Source of the DNA: Bradyrhizobium sp. Arg816
GTDB lineage: Bacteria > Pseudomonadota > Alphaproteobacteria > Rhizobiales > Xanthobacteraceae
NCBI RefSeq assembly: GCF_029989365.1
Contig: NZ_JAPRAQ010000001.1
Coordinates: 1,030,148 to 1,094,147, forward strand
Reading direction: 5' to 3'
DNA: 64,000 nt
Below are positions 49,964 to 58,763 of this stretch, piece after piece. The notes under the pieces were generated by a model. That model was not told the DNA's origin. It did not search any database and saw only the letters and a list, made by a program, of their open reading frames with translations. The translations under genes and the position numbers were made by a program. The first letter of the stretch is position 1. Each line of letters starts with the position of its first letter.

Positions 49964-50740
49964 TTAGGCCTTCCCGGCCGAATCCTTGCGGGTCGCGTTG
50001 ACCTGCATCTTGGCGTAGGTCGTCATCAGGCCGACTTCGTTGGACAACGTCACCAGCTTGAAGCCCATGTTGATCGCGCGCGCCGCGCCTTCCGCGCCGC
50101 TGCAATGGATGCCCGGGTTGAGACCGCGCTTGGCGCATTCCTTGATGATCTTGTCGTAGATCGCGAGGATCTCCGGCTCGGTGCGGTCGAGCTTCGGCTC
50201 GAGGCCGTAGGAGAAGCCGAGATCGGACGGGCCGATATAGACGCCGTCGATGCCCTCGACGTCGAGGATCGCTTCCATGTTCTCGACCGCGGTCCTGGTC
50301 TCCATCATCGGCAGCAGGATGGTGTCGGCATTCGCGGTCTTCTGGTAGGAGCCTGCGGTGCCGTACATGCCGGCGCGGATCGGGCCGTTGGAGCGGACGC
50401 CCTGCGGCGGATACTTGGAATACGAGACGAGGTTCTTGGCCTCCTGCGCCGTGTTGACCATCGGGCAGATCACGCCATAGGCGCCGCCGTCGAGCACCTT
50501 GCCGATGATGCCGGGCTCGTTCCAGGGCACGCGGACCATCGGGGTCACGGGATGCTTATCCATCGCCTGGAAGCACTGCACCATCGAGAGATAGTCCTGC
50601 ACGCCGTGCTGCATGTCCACGGTGACGCTGTCGAAGCCGCATTGCGCGATCATCTCGGCCGAGAAGCCGGAGGGAATCGCGAGCCACGCGTTGACCACGG
50701 CCTTGCCCGACTTCCAGATTTCCTTGACCTTGTTCGCCAC
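49964..50740 (-). CDS. HpcH/HpaI-family aldolase (GarL- or HpaI-like)
   Basis: 258 residues of the HpcH/HpaI class II pyruvate aldolases: FDSVTVDMQHGVQDY with the conserved His, MVRVPWNEPGIIGKVLDGGAYGVICPMV, YPPQGVRSNGP, LLPMMETRTAVENMEAILDVEGIDGVYIGPSDLG with the metal-binding Glu and Asp. It could split keto-deoxy-glucarate (GarL role, next to the dehydratase) or 4-hydroxy-2-oxoheptanedioate (HpaI role, missing from the hpa cluster at 57528-63831). The gene order favours the first. Confidence 0.85.
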   Translation of the reverse strand: MANKVKEIWKSGKAVVNAWLAIPSGFSAEMIAQCGFDSVTVDMQHGVQDYLSMVQCFQAMDKHPVTPMVRVPWNEPGIIGKVLDGGAYGVICPMVNTAQEAKNLVSYSKYPPQGVRSNGPIRAGMYGTAGSYQKTANADTILLPMMETRTAVENMEAILDVEGIDGVYIGPSDLGFSYGLEPKLDRTEPEILAIYDKIIKECAKRGLNPGIHCSGAEGAARAINMGFKLVTLSNEVGLMTTYAKMQVNATRKDSAGKA

Positions 50741-50868
50741 GTTGCCTTCCTTCTTTTGTTGCTTGGACCGTTGTTTGGACCTTCGTCACCATGACGAGCG
50801 CCGCGACCGCACGGCTCTGCTGTTACCGCGAACCGGGGCTCCGCGCTACGCTCGCAATGACGCAAGAC

Positions 50869-51954
50869 CTATGCGGTCGCCCGCTGGATGCTGACTTCGC
50901 TGACGCCGACCTCGCGGGCGGTGTTCACTATCGCCGCCCAGGTGTCATCCGGCAAGGGGATGCCGCTCTTGGTGCGCTCGGCCCGGGTTTTCCGCTCGGG
51001 ATCGCCTGGAATCAGCACCTGATCGACCCCCGCCATCGGCTTGGTGGCGCGGATGAAGTCGGTATAGCGCGACACCTCTGCATCGAACACATGGGAGGTA
51101 TCGATCACCTTCGGATCGACATAGAACGCCAGCATGCCGTTGGCGAAGCGTCGGCCGCCCGAGGTGGCCCCGGTTCCGGTCAGCGCGCCGCCGAGCAGCT
51201 CGCACATGAACGCAAGGCCCGAGCCCTTGTGATCGCCGAAAGCGCGGATGGCCCCCGTCCCCTTGGTGTGATCGCGCGGCCCTTCCGGCGTGAACGGCCC
51301 GTAGAGCACGGTCGGGTCCTCGCTGAGGGTCCCGTCGGCATCGACCAGCGCGCCCTTCGGCAGCTTCTTGCCACCGCGGCTTGCGACCAGCACCTTGCCT
51401 TCGGCGACGACCGAGGTTGCGAAATCCAGCACGATCGGATCCTGCCCCGTGCGCGGGATGCCGACGCAATAAGGCGCGGTGGAGAGCCGCTTCTCGACGC
51501 CGCCGAACGGCGCCACCAAAAGCGAGCCCGCGGCATTGACGAAATGCACGGAGACCACCCCTTCGGCGGCGGCCATCTCGGCCCAGTCGCCGACGCGGCC
51601 GATATGGCCGGCATTGCGCAGCGCAACAGCGGCAAGGCCCGCCTTCTTGCATTTCTCGATGCCGATCCGGACCGCCTGCGGCGTCACGGTCTGGCCGTAG
51701 CCGAACTTGCCGTCGACCACCGCGAGCGAAGGCGTGTCGACCACGACCTCCGCGGTCTGGTTCGGGACCACGAAACCCGTCTTCAGCCAGCGGATGTAGA
51801 CGGGCACGCGGATCACGCCGTGGCTGTCATGGCCGGTGAGATTGGCCGTGGTGAGATAGGTCGCGATCCGCTTGGCCTCCTCCGGCGAGGAGTCTGCGTG
51901 GCCGAACACCTCGCCGACGAAATCGATGAGGTTCTGGACCTGGATCGTGACCAT
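50869..51954 (-). CDS. Ldh_2-family malate/L-lactate/hydroxy-acid dehydrogenase
   Basis: 361 residues of the NAD(P)-dependent Ldh_2 family (malate, ureidoglycolate, sulfolactate, hydroxyphenylpyruvate reductases). The signature HDSHGVIRVP (His44, His47) and the nucleotide region ALRNAGHIGRVGDWAEMAA are visible, with DFATSVVAEGKV in the C-terminal half. A small conserved hydroxy acid is the likely substrate. It lies directly upstream of the aldolase gene, after the Liv transporter genes. Confidence 0.87.
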   Translation of the reverse strand: MVTIQVQNLIDFVGEVFGHADSSPEEAKRIATYLTTANLTGHDSHGVIRVPVYIRWLKTGFVVPNQTAEVVVDTPSLAVVDGKFGYGQTVTPQAVRIGIEKCKKAGLAAVALRNAGHIGRVGDWAEMAAAEGVVSVHFVNAAGSLLVAPFGGVEKRLSTAPYCVGIPRTGQDPIVLDFATSVVAEGKVLVASRGGKKLPKGALVDADGTLSEDPTVLYGPFTPEGPRDHTKGTGAIRAFGDHKGSGLAFMCELLGGALTGTGATSGGRRFANGMLAFYVDPKVIDTSHVFDAEVSRYTDFIRATKPMAGVDQVLIPGDPERKTRAERTKSGIPLPDDTWAAIVNTAREVGVSEVSIQRATA

Positions 51955-51971
51955 CGCGAAATATCTCCCGT

Positions 51972-52703
51972 TTAAGCACTCACCTTGGCATGGCCGCCGA
52001 GATAGGCGGCGCGGATCGCTTCGTTGCCCCAGAGCGCGTCGGGCTTGCCGCCGAGCACGATGCGGCCGGTTTCGAGCACATAGCCGTAATCGGCCACCGA
52101 CAGGCCCATGCGCGCATTCTGCTCGACGAGCAGCACCGTCGTGTTGCGCCGGATCTCCGAGATGATCTTGAACACGGCCTGCACGATGACGGGCGCTAGC
52201 CCAAGCGAGGGCTCGTCGAGCAGCAGCAGCCGCGGCTTGGCCATCAAGCCGCGCGCGACCGCCACCATCTGCAGCTGGCCGCCGGAAAGAGTCCAGCCGA
52301 GCGCGTTGGTGAACTTCCGGATGTCGGGGAACAGGTCGAACATCGCGTCCGCCTCCCGCGAAATCTCCGAGGTCGGCGCCCGGCGATTGGACGCGCCGAG
52401 CATGATGTTCTCTTTCACGGTGAGACCCGGGAATACCCTGCGGCCTTCCGGCACGTGCGAGATGCCCATGCGGACGATCGCTTCCGGACCAAGACCTGCG
52501 ATCGACTTGCCGTCGAACAGGATGTCGCCGGAGGTCGGCTTGGCGAGGCCGGAGATGGCGCGCAAGGTCGTGGACTTGCCGGCGCCGTTGGCCCCGAGCA
52601 GCGTCACCACCTGCCCCTGCTCCACCGCGCAGGTCACCCCGCGCAGCGCTTCGATCTCGCCGTAGCGCACCACCAGATTGCGGATTTCGAGCAACGGCAT
52701 CAT
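51972..52703 (-). CDS. livF: Liv ABC transporter ATP-binding protein LivF
   Basis: 243 residues: Walker A GANGAGKST, signature LSGGQLQMVAVARGLM, Walker B LLLLDEPSLGLAP, and the LivF-type start (LEIRNLVVRYGEIEALRGV). The ATG overlaps the stop of the livM-livG fusion by four bases. With the fusion, LivH and the binding protein it makes a complete system. Confidence 0.94.
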   Translation of the reverse strand: MMPLLEIRNLVVRYGEIEALRGVTCAVEQGQVVTLLGANGAGKSTTLRAISGLAKPTSGDILFDGKSIAGLGPEAIVRMGISHVPEGRRVFPGLTVKENIMLGASNRRAPTSEISREADAMFDLFPDIRKFTNALGWTLSGGQLQMVAVARGLMAKPRLLLLDEPSLGLAPVIVQAVFKIISEIRRNTTVLLVEQNARMGLSVADYGYVLETGRIVLGGKPDALWGNEAIRAAYLGGHAKVSA

Positions 52704-54478
52704 TCGCTCCCGAGATAGGCGGAGACGACGTCGGGATGACGCAGCACGGCCATGGATTCGCCGTCCGCGATACGGCGTCCGAAGTTGAGCACGGTGATGT
52801 GCTGGGCCGCTTCCGAGACCAGCGTCATGTCGTGATCGATGATCAGGATGGTCAGGCCCTGCGCCGCGATGCGCTTGAGCAGCTCGTGCAATTCCAGCTT
52901 CTCGGTCGAGTTGAGGCCGGCCGCCGGCTCGTCGAGCAGCAGCAGCGTCGGGTTCGACGCGAGCGCACGGGCGATCTCGATCAGCCGCTGATGGCCGTAG
53001 GAGAAGCTCGAGATCAGCTCGTTGGCGCGGCTGCCGAGGCCGACGAAGGTCAGCGCCTCCATCGCCCGCTCGGTCAGGGCGTCGTCGCCCTTCCCGACCA
53101 TGGTGTTGCCGGGCCGCTCGGCGCCGATCTCGACATTCTCCAGCGCCGTCATCGAACGGAACAGGCGAATGTTCTGGAACGTGCGGCCGAGGCCCGCAGC
53201 CGTGCGCTGATGCGGCGCCATATGCGTGATGTCGGTGCCGTCGAGCACGATCCTGCCGGACGTTGCCTCATAGAGGCCCGAGAGCACATTGAGCGTCGTG
53301 GTCTTGCCCGAGCCGTTCGGCCCGATCAGCGCATGCACGCCGCCGCGCTTCACGGCGATGTCGACGCCGTCGACGGCCTTGAGGCCACCGAAATGCTTCG
53401 ACAGGCCGGTGACTTCCAGCACCGTGTCGCCGCCGATCGTCGCCGGCTTCAATTGCAGGGCAGCCGCTGCCGGCGGCGCCTTGATCTTGGCGCGCCAACG
53501 CGTGAAGGCGTCCGCGACAAAGCCCCAGATGCCGTCGGGCATGAAGCGGATGATCAGGATCACGAACAGGCCGTAGATTGCGAGATACAGGCCCGGCACG
53601 CTCTTGAGGAAGCGCAGCCATTCCGGGATCAGGATCAAGAGACCCGTGCCGATGGCAGAACCGATCGGCGAGGCCACGCCGCCGAGCAGCGACATGGTCA
53701 GGAACACGATCGATTCCGCAAAGGAGAACTGATCGGGGCTGACATAGGCGAAGCCGCCGGCGAACAATCCGCCCGCGAGACCGCCGAGCAGCGCACAGAG
53801 CGCAAACGCGTAGATCTTGGTGCGGAAGACGTCGATGCCGTTGACGCCGGCCGCAAGCTCGTTGTCGCGCACCGCACGCATGGCGCGGCCGAGTTTTGTA
53901 TCCGCGAGATGCCAGACCAGGTAGCCGACGATCGCCAGCATCGCGACGCAGAAAGCGAGATAGCTCTGCGACGACTGGAACAGCTCGGGTCGCTTGATGT
54001 TGGGGACGCCGTCGGGGCCGCGCGTCAGCCAGATCGCGTTGATCATCACCAGCGTGACGATCTGCTGGAACGAGATCGTCACCATCGCAAGATAATGACC
54101 GCCGAGCCGCAGCGTCGACATGCCCAGGAACGCGCCGGCGAGCAGCGAGATCAGGCAGCCGCCGACGAGGCACACCCAGAAGCTGACCTGCAGGTCCGTC
54201 GTGCCGATGCCGACCGCATAGGCGCCGAGGCCGAAGAACGCGGCCTGCGCCAGATTGATCTGGCCGCACAGGCCGAGCACGACCGAGAGGCCGAACACCG
54301 CGATCGAGAACGTGGTGGCCTGCAGCAGGATGTTGTGGACGTATCCGTCGAAGCGCATGGTCGCCGCGAGCCAGACCAGGATCGCCGCGCCGATGAAGTA
54401 CGGCAGGTGCCGGACCAGCAGCGGTTTCGAATGGATGCCGGGCGCCGGAATCGGCATGTTGTCGCTGGGAGCGCTCAT
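52700..54478 (-). CDS. LivM-LivG fusion: permease and ATPase in one chain
   Basis: 592 residues. Residues about 25-330 are the LivM permease (NLAQAAFFGLGAYAVG; ARAMRAVRDNELAAGVNGID-like RAMRAVRDNELAAGVNGI). A short linker leads to the LivG ATPase at about 345-592 (Walker A GPNGSGKTT, signature FSYGHQRLIEIARALAS, Walker B LLLLDEPAAGLNS). Fused forms occur in bradyrhizobia. The start overlaps the LivH stop by four bases. Confidence 0.93.
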   Translation of the reverse strand: MSAPSDNMPIPAPGIHSKPLLVRHLPYFIGAAILVWLAATMRFDGYVHNILLQATTFSIAVFGLSVVLGLCGQINLAQAAFFGLGAYAVGIGTTDLQVSFWVCLVGGCLISLLAGAFLGMSTLRLGGHYLAMVTISFQQIVTLVMINAIWLTRGPDGVPNIKRPELFQSSQSYLAFCVAMLAIVGYLVWHLADTKLGRAMRAVRDNELAAGVNGIDVFRTKIYAFALCALLGGLAGGLFAGGFAYVSPDQFSFAESIVFLTMSLLGGVASPIGSAIGTGLLILIPEWLRFLKSVPGLYLAIYGLFVILIIRFMPDGIWGFVADAFTRWRAKIKAPPAAAALQLKPATIGGDTVLEVTGLSKHFGGLKAVDGVDIAVKRGGVHALIGPNGSGKTTTLNVLSGLYEATSGRIVLDGTDITHMAPHQRTAAGLGRTFQNIRLFRSMTALENVEIGAERPGNTMVGKGDDALTERAMEALTFVGLGSRANELISSFSYGHQRLIEIARALASNPTLLLLDEPAAGLNSTEKLELHELLKRIAAQGLTILIIDHDMTLVSEAAQHITVLNFGRRIADGESMAVLRHPDVVSAYLGSE

Positions 54479-55347
54479 GCTTTTTCCGCCACGCGTTCGC
54501 CGAAGATGCCCTGCGGCCGGAAGATCAGGAAGGCGATCAGCACCAGGAAGGCGAAGCCGTCCTTATAGGGCACCGAGATATAGGCTGCGCCAAAGGTTTC
54601 GATGACCCCAAGCGAGAGCCCGCCGATGATGGCGCCGGCCACGTCGCCGAAGCCGCCGATGATGGTGGCCGCGAACGCCTTCAGCGCGATCGTCGAGCCC
54701 ATCTGGATCGAGACGAACAGCACCGGTGCGACCAGAATACCGGCAAGGCCGCCGAGCACCGCCGAATAGATGAAAGTGATCATGATCATGGTGGAGACGG
54801 ATATGCCGAGCAGCGAGGCCATCTCCTTGTCCTGCGAGGTCGCCTGCAGCTTCTTGCCGAGCAACGTCTTCTCGAAGAACCAGAAATTGAAGATCACGAG
54901 ACAGATGGTGACGCCGATGATCAGCAGATACTGGCTGTCGAGATAGACCGGGCCGACCTGGATGCCCGGCGTCTCAAACCAGCCTTCCAGCACCTGCGGC
55001 TGCGGGCCGTAGATCGCGAGCACGGAATTGGCGAGCAGGATCGAGGCGCCGATGGTGGCGATGATGACAGGCAGATAGGTGCGGTGGCGCAGCGGATAAT
55101 AGACGCCGAGATTGAAGATGACGCCGAGCAGCGCCATGCCGAGCAGCGCGACGATGAAGGCCGCCCAATAGGGCAGACCTGCCTCGACCGCGACGACCAT
55201 CAGATAGGCCGCGACCATGGAGAATTCGCCCTGGGCGAAATTCACCACATTGGTGGCACGGAAGATCAGCACGAAGCCGAGCGCGACGAGCGCGTAGACG
55301 GCGCCGATGCCGATGCCGGTAAAAAGGAGTTGCAGGGCGAGATCCAT
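54475..55347 (-). CDS. livH: Liv ABC transporter permease LivH
   Basis: 290 residues from the ATG at 55347 (MDLALQLLFTGIGIGAVYAL). The frame stays open upstream to 56070, but that part overlaps the binding-protein gene in another frame and is not real. It has the LivH helix pattern, with RATNVVNFAQGEF near residue 32 and the cytoplasmic loop ATSQDKEMASLLGI. It partners the fused LivM. Confidence 0.94.
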   Translation of the reverse strand: MDLALQLLFTGIGIGAVYALVALGFVLIFRATNVVNFAQGEFSMVAAYLMVVAVEAGLPYWAAFIVALLGMALLGVIFNLGVYYPLRHRTYLPVIIATIGASILLANSVLAIYGPQPQVLEGWFETPGIQVGPVYLDSQYLLIIGVTICLVIFNFWFFEKTLLGKKLQATSQDKEMASLLGISVSTMIMITFIYSAVLGGLAGILVAPVLFVSIQMGSTIALKAFAATIIGGFGDVAGAIIGGLSLGVIETFGAAYISVPYKDGFAFLVLIAFLIFRPQGIFGERVAEKA

Positions 55348-55395
55348 GACAAGCTTCTGTTGGAGGTCGGATGCATTCGCCGAAAGACGGTTCGA

Positions 55396-55419
55396 CCTCC
55401 CCGATCGAAATCGGGGAGG
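55396..55419 (-). promoter_or_regulatory. Hairpin between binding-protein and livH genes
   Basis: A perfect 10-bp stem CCTCCCCGAT / ATCGGGGAGG with a 4-base loop, without a T-run. Such hairpins after binding-protein genes typically protect the upstream mRNA or attenuate the downstream part. It sits 12 bases after the binding-protein stop. Confidence 0.55.
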
Positions 55420-55430
55420 CCGTTGAAACG

Positions 55431-56576
55431 TCAGTCGTTGAACTCGATGTGCTTGTCGAAGACGATCTTGCCCTTGTCGTTCTTCACGATGTTGTAGCCG
55501 TGCAGACCGTCGCCGTTCTGGTCGAAATTGTATTCGCCCTCGGCGCCCGCGAACTTCTTGATCGCGAGAATGGCCTCGCGGACCTTGGCCGGATCGGTCG
55601 TGCCGGCCTTGTTGATGCCCTGCGCGAGCACGTTGATCGCGTCGAAGGTCCAGGAGCTCTGGTTGTCGGGCGCGACCTTGACCGCGTCGCGGTAGATCTT
55701 GCCGAACGCCTGCGAGCCTGCGCTGGAATCCTCGGCATAGTCGGCCACGCCATACGTATTGTAGAGCGCGGGACCTGCGAGCTTCAGCGCGGTGATGTTG
55801 ACGATCGAGGGCGAGCCGACCCACGGGATGCTGACGCCGAGCTGACGGAGCTGGCGAGCAAAGATGCCGAGATCGTTCTCGAACGTGAAGTAGGAACCGA
55901 GGATGTCGGCGCCGGACTGCTTGATCGCGAGCACGACCGGGGTGAAGTCCTGGCTCTGGTTGGCATAGCCCTGATCGAGCACCGGCGGCGCGCCGAGCTT
56001 TTCGAGCGCGGCGGTCAGCGCCTTGCCGCCTGCGGTGCCGAACGCATCGGTCGAGTGCAGCACGGCCCATTTCTTCTTGGCGAGCGTGGTGACGCCGTAT
56101 TCGGCGATCACGCGGCCGGAATAGCTGTCATTGGGGCGGCAGCGGAACAGCCACTGATTGCCCATATGGGTGAGATTCGGATCGGTGCCGCCGATCATCA
56201 CGGGCTTGCCGAGCTTGGTGACGTCGGGCGCCATCGCATGGACCTGGGTCGAACGAATCGAGCCAAGGAACCCGACGATGTCGGACTGCGCGGCGAGTTT
56301 CGAGAAGGCGAGCACGATGCCGGGATTGGTGGTCTGGTCGTCCTCGACGATCAACTCGCCTTGTTTTCCCAGGATACCGCCGGCCTTGTTGACGGCTTCG
56401 AGCGCGAGCCTGGCGCCCTTGACGGCGTAGCCGCCGGACTCGGCGGCGGGACCGGTGACGGGCGCGCACATGCCGATCTTGATGGTGGCGCCTTGCGCAT
56501 GCGCGCTCTTGATGAGGTATGGCGCGGCAATGCCGGCAGCAATTCCGGCAGCGAAGTCGCGTCTCGTCAGTCTCAT
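55431..56576 (-). CDS. Liv-type ABC transporter binding protein with Tat signal
   Basis: 381 residues. The N-terminus has a twin-arginine signal (LTRRDFAAGIAAGIAAPYLI...AHA, cleaved near residue 27). Then comes the type I binding fold (IKIGMCAPVTGPAAESGGYAVKGARLALE, GILGKQGELIVEDDQTTNPG). GGGAGG precedes the ATG. First gene of the Liv operon. The adjacent catabolic genes suggest aromatic or sugar acids rather than branched-chain amino acids, by inference. Confidence 0.92.
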   Translation of the reverse strand: MRLTRRDFAAGIAAGIAAPYLIKSAHAQGATIKIGMCAPVTGPAAESGGYAVKGARLALEAVNKAGGILGKQGELIVEDDQTTNPGIVLAFSKLAAQSDIVGFLGSIRSTQVHAMAPDVTKLGKPVMIGGTDPNLTHMGNQWLFRCRPNDSYSGRVIAEYGVTTLAKKKWAVLHSTDAFGTAGGKALTAALEKLGAPPVLDQGYANQSQDFTPVVLAIKQSGADILGSYFTFENDLGIFARQLRQLGVSIPWVGSPSIVNITALKLAGPALYNTYGVADYAEDSSAGSQAFGKIYRDAVKVAPDNQSSWTFDAINVLAQGINKAGTTDPAKVREAILAIKKFAGAEGEYNFDQNGDGLHGYNIVKNDKGKIVFDKHIEFND

Positions 56577-56883
56577 TCATTCCTCCCTGGGGCCGGGCAT
56601 CCTTGTCGGCCCTTCTTTGTCTTGGATCTATGTCTTGGCTCTATCGCTGAATACAGAACCGGATGCTACTTACGAATTCTGCCGATACGAGTAAATTGAT
56701 ATTGCGCCAACATCGACTAACTGCGCAGAGCGCGCACCCAATAGTGATCAACACCCGCGACGGCTGTCTATTCTCAGCGATTTTTCACGGCATTTTCACG
56801 CATTTCGCGGCGACCGCGCTGCCCACGCGTTATGCAATGACGACAGTCATGCGTAGTTGGAAAGTGATCATGCAAATTTGCCG
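56577..56883. other. Intergenic region upstream of the Liv operon
   Basis: 307 bases between the Liv binding-protein start and the hpaR stop. It is AT-richer than the flanks (56640-56880), and must contain the Liv promoter on the minus strand. I see no clear consensus elements or small gene. Confidence 0.5.
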
Positions 56884-57402
56884 TTACGTTTCATCCGTGA
56901 CCTCGTCACTCGCGTCCGTGGAAGCGAGACACAATTCCAACTGACCGAGCATTTCCTGCAACTCAGCGAGCTTGCGCGCGCCGAAGCGCTGCGTGATCTC
57001 GGCGTAGATCGCTTCCGAGGATGGGGCGACCGCGGCCATCAGCTTGACGCCCTCTTTCGAGATCGAGACCATGCTGCGGCGCTGGTCCGCCTTCGCCGTC
57101 CTGCGCTCGATCAGATTCCGCGCCTCGAGATCGCGCAGGATGCGGGACAGGCTCGGCCCGAGGAGAAATGCCGTGCGCGCGAGCTCGGTCACCTCCGCGG
57201 CCTCGATGGCTGCCAATGCGCGGAGGATGCGCCATTGCTGCTCGGTCAGGCCGTGCTCGCGCAGCTTGGGACGAAATTGCCGCATCACCGCTTCACGTGC
57301 CCTGAGCAGCGACATCGGCAGCGAGCGCGAGAAGTCGCGCATCGGCACCTGCCGTGCGGCGGGCTCACTTCCGTTCGCGGGGTCAGCCGGTCTCTTCGCC
57401 AT
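56884..57402 (-). CDS. hpaR: MarR-family repressor HpaR of the homoprotocatechuate operon
   Basis: 172 residues, MarR fold with winged helix at about 50-125 (LTEQQWRILRALAAIEAAEVTELARTAFLLGPSLSRILRDLEARNLIERRTAKADQRRS). The N-terminal RDFSRSLPMSLLRAREAVM is typical of HpaR. It represses the hpa genes and is released by the aromatic acid. Divergent from hpaH, with a palindrome in the shared 125-base region. Confidence 0.9.
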   Translation of the reverse strand: MAKRPADPANGSEPAARQVPMRDFSRSLPMSLLRAREAVMRQFRPKLREHGLTEQQWRILRALAAIEAAEVTELARTAFLLGPSLSRILRDLEARNLIERRTAKADQRRSMVSISKEGVKLMAAVAPSSEAIYAEITQRFGARKLAELQEMLGQLELCLASTDASDEVTDET

Positions 57403-57468
57403 GTCGTCCTTTCAAAGCCGCCCTTTCAAGCCGCAAAATGTTTGCAGTGCAGCAAGCCCAAATTGTGT

Positions 57469-57497
57469 TTGACGCGTTCACTTAACATGTTAAGTAT
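57469..57497 (+). promoter_or_regulatory. hpaH promoter with overlapping HpaR operator
   Basis: TTGACG (57469-57474), a 17-base spacer and AAGTAT (57492-57497). A perfect 16-base palindrome, ACTTAACATGTTAAGT (57480-57495), covers the spacer and -10. MarR repressors bind palindromes of this size, so binding would block RNA polymerase. It lies 33 bases before the hpaH ATG. Confidence 0.65.
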
Positions 57498-57527
57498 CTC
57501 CAGGCACCACGATTTGTAAGATCACAG

Positions 57528-58334
57528 ATGGCGCTTTCCAACGACGATATCCAAGCTTGTGCGAGCCGTCTGCATCAGGCGGAGAAGACCCGCACTCAGA
57601 TCCGGCAGCTCTCGCAGGATTTTCCAGGCATTACCATCGCTGACGCCTACGCGATTCAGAAGGCCTGGGTCGACCTCAAGCTCGCGGAGGGCCGCATCGT
57701 CAAGGGCCACAAGATCGGCTTGACATCGAAGGCGATGCAGAGCGCGCTCAATATCGACGAGCCGGATTCCGGCGTGCTGCTCGACGACATGTTCTTTGCC
57801 GATGGCGGCCTCGTCCCGACCGAGCGCTTCATCGCCACGCGCGTCGAGGCCGAGCTCGCCTTCGTCATGAGCAGGCGCCTCGCGGGGCCGGATTGCACGA
57901 TGTTCGACGTGCTCAACGCCACCGATTTCGTGGTGCCGGCGCTGGAGATCCTGGACACGCGCATCGAACGTGTCGACCCCAGCACCAAGGCGACGCGAAA
58001 AATCTTCGACACCATCGCCGACAATGCGGCGAATGCCGGCATCGTGCTCGGTGGACGGCCGATCCGCCCGCTGGACGCAGATTTGCGCTGGATCGGCGCG
58101 CTTTGTTTCAAGAATGGCCAGCTCGAAGAGACGGGCCTTGCCGCCGGCGTGCTCAATCATCCCGCGACTGCGGTGGCCTGGCTCGCCAACAAGATCGCGC
58201 CGCTCGGCCTTGCGCTGGAGCCCGGCCAGATCGTGCTTGCCGGCTCCTTCATCCGTCCGATCGAGACCCGCAAGGGCGACACAATTCAGGCCGATTATGG
58301 CGCCTACGGCTCGGTGAGCTGCTACTTCGCTTAG
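57528..58334 (+). CDS. hpaH: 2-oxo-hept-4-ene-1,7-dioate hydratase HpaH
   Basis: 268 residues, near the enteric length. Hydratase/FAH-related fold with KGHKIGLTSKAMQ, RVEAELAFVMSRRL (metal-ligand Glu pair), VPALEILDTRIE and PIETRKGDTIQADYGAYGSVSCYF. It adds water to the dienoate in homoprotocatechuate meta-cleavage. First gene of the hpa operon; hpaF follows 30 bases later. Confidence 0.93.
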   Translation: MALSNDDIQACASRLHQAEKTRTQIRQLSQDFPGITIADAYAIQKAWVDLKLAEGRIVKGHKIGLTSKAMQSALNIDEPDSGVLLDDMFFADGGLVPTERFIATRVEAELAFVMSRRLAGPDCTMFDVLNATDFVVPALEILDTRIERVDPSTKATRKIFDTIADNAANAGIVLGGRPIRPLDADLRWIGALCFKNGQLEETGLAAGVLNHPATAVAWLANKIAPLGLALEPGQIVLAGSFIRPIETRKGDTIQADYGAYGSVSCYFA

Positions 58335-58364
58335 ACGAACAAAAAGACAGGGAGTGAAACCGCG

Positions 58365-58763
58365 ATGCCGCATTTCACGATCGAATATTCGGCCAATCTC
58401 GACGGCCGCCTCGACATCGGCGCCGTCTGCGAGGTGGTGCGGAAGGCAGCGGTCGAGACCGGCATCTTCCCGCTCGGCGGCATCCGCGTCCGCGCTGTCA
58501 GGTGCGAGCACTATGCGATCGCCGACGCGCGACAGGACTACGGCTTTCTCGACATGGTGCTGCGCATCGGCGAAGGACGCGACCTTCCCACGCGCCAGAA
58601 GGCAGGCGAGCACGTCTTCCAGGCGCTTTCAAAACATCTCGATCCCGTCTTCGCCGCCAGCAAGTTCGCCCTGTCGTTCGACATGCAGATCAACGACAAG
58701 GACACCAGCTGGAAGCGCAACAACATCCACGACGCCCTGAAAGTGGAGGCTGCCCATGGATAA
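58365..58763 (+). CDS. hpaF: 5-carboxymethyl-2-hydroxymuconate isomerase HpaF
   Basis: 132 residues starting MPHFTIEYSANLDG, so Pro2 becomes the N-terminal catalytic Pro after Met removal, as in the tautomerase superfamily. RQDYGFLDMVLRIGEGRDLPTRQ is the family core. It isomerises the ring-cleavage acid. Its end overlaps the hpaE start by eight bases. Confidence 0.93.
   Translation: MPHFTIEYSANLDGRLDIGAVCEVVRKAAVETGIFPLGGIRVRAVRCEHYAIADARQDYGFLDMVLRIGEGRDLPTRQKAGEHVFQALSKHLDPVFAASKFALSFDMQINDKDTSWKRNNIHDALKVEAAHG

Noticed and set aside
50741..50868. Gene or structured RNA between the aldolase and Ldh genes
   Set aside because: The 128 bases hold only part of a dispersed GC-rich repeat (GCTCCGCGCTACGCTCGCAA) and no ORF or terminator that I can support.
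54475..56070. 531-residue frame joining LivH to upstream sequence
   Set aside because: The upstream half runs through the binding-protein gene in another frame and has no homology; LivH begins at the ATG at 55347.
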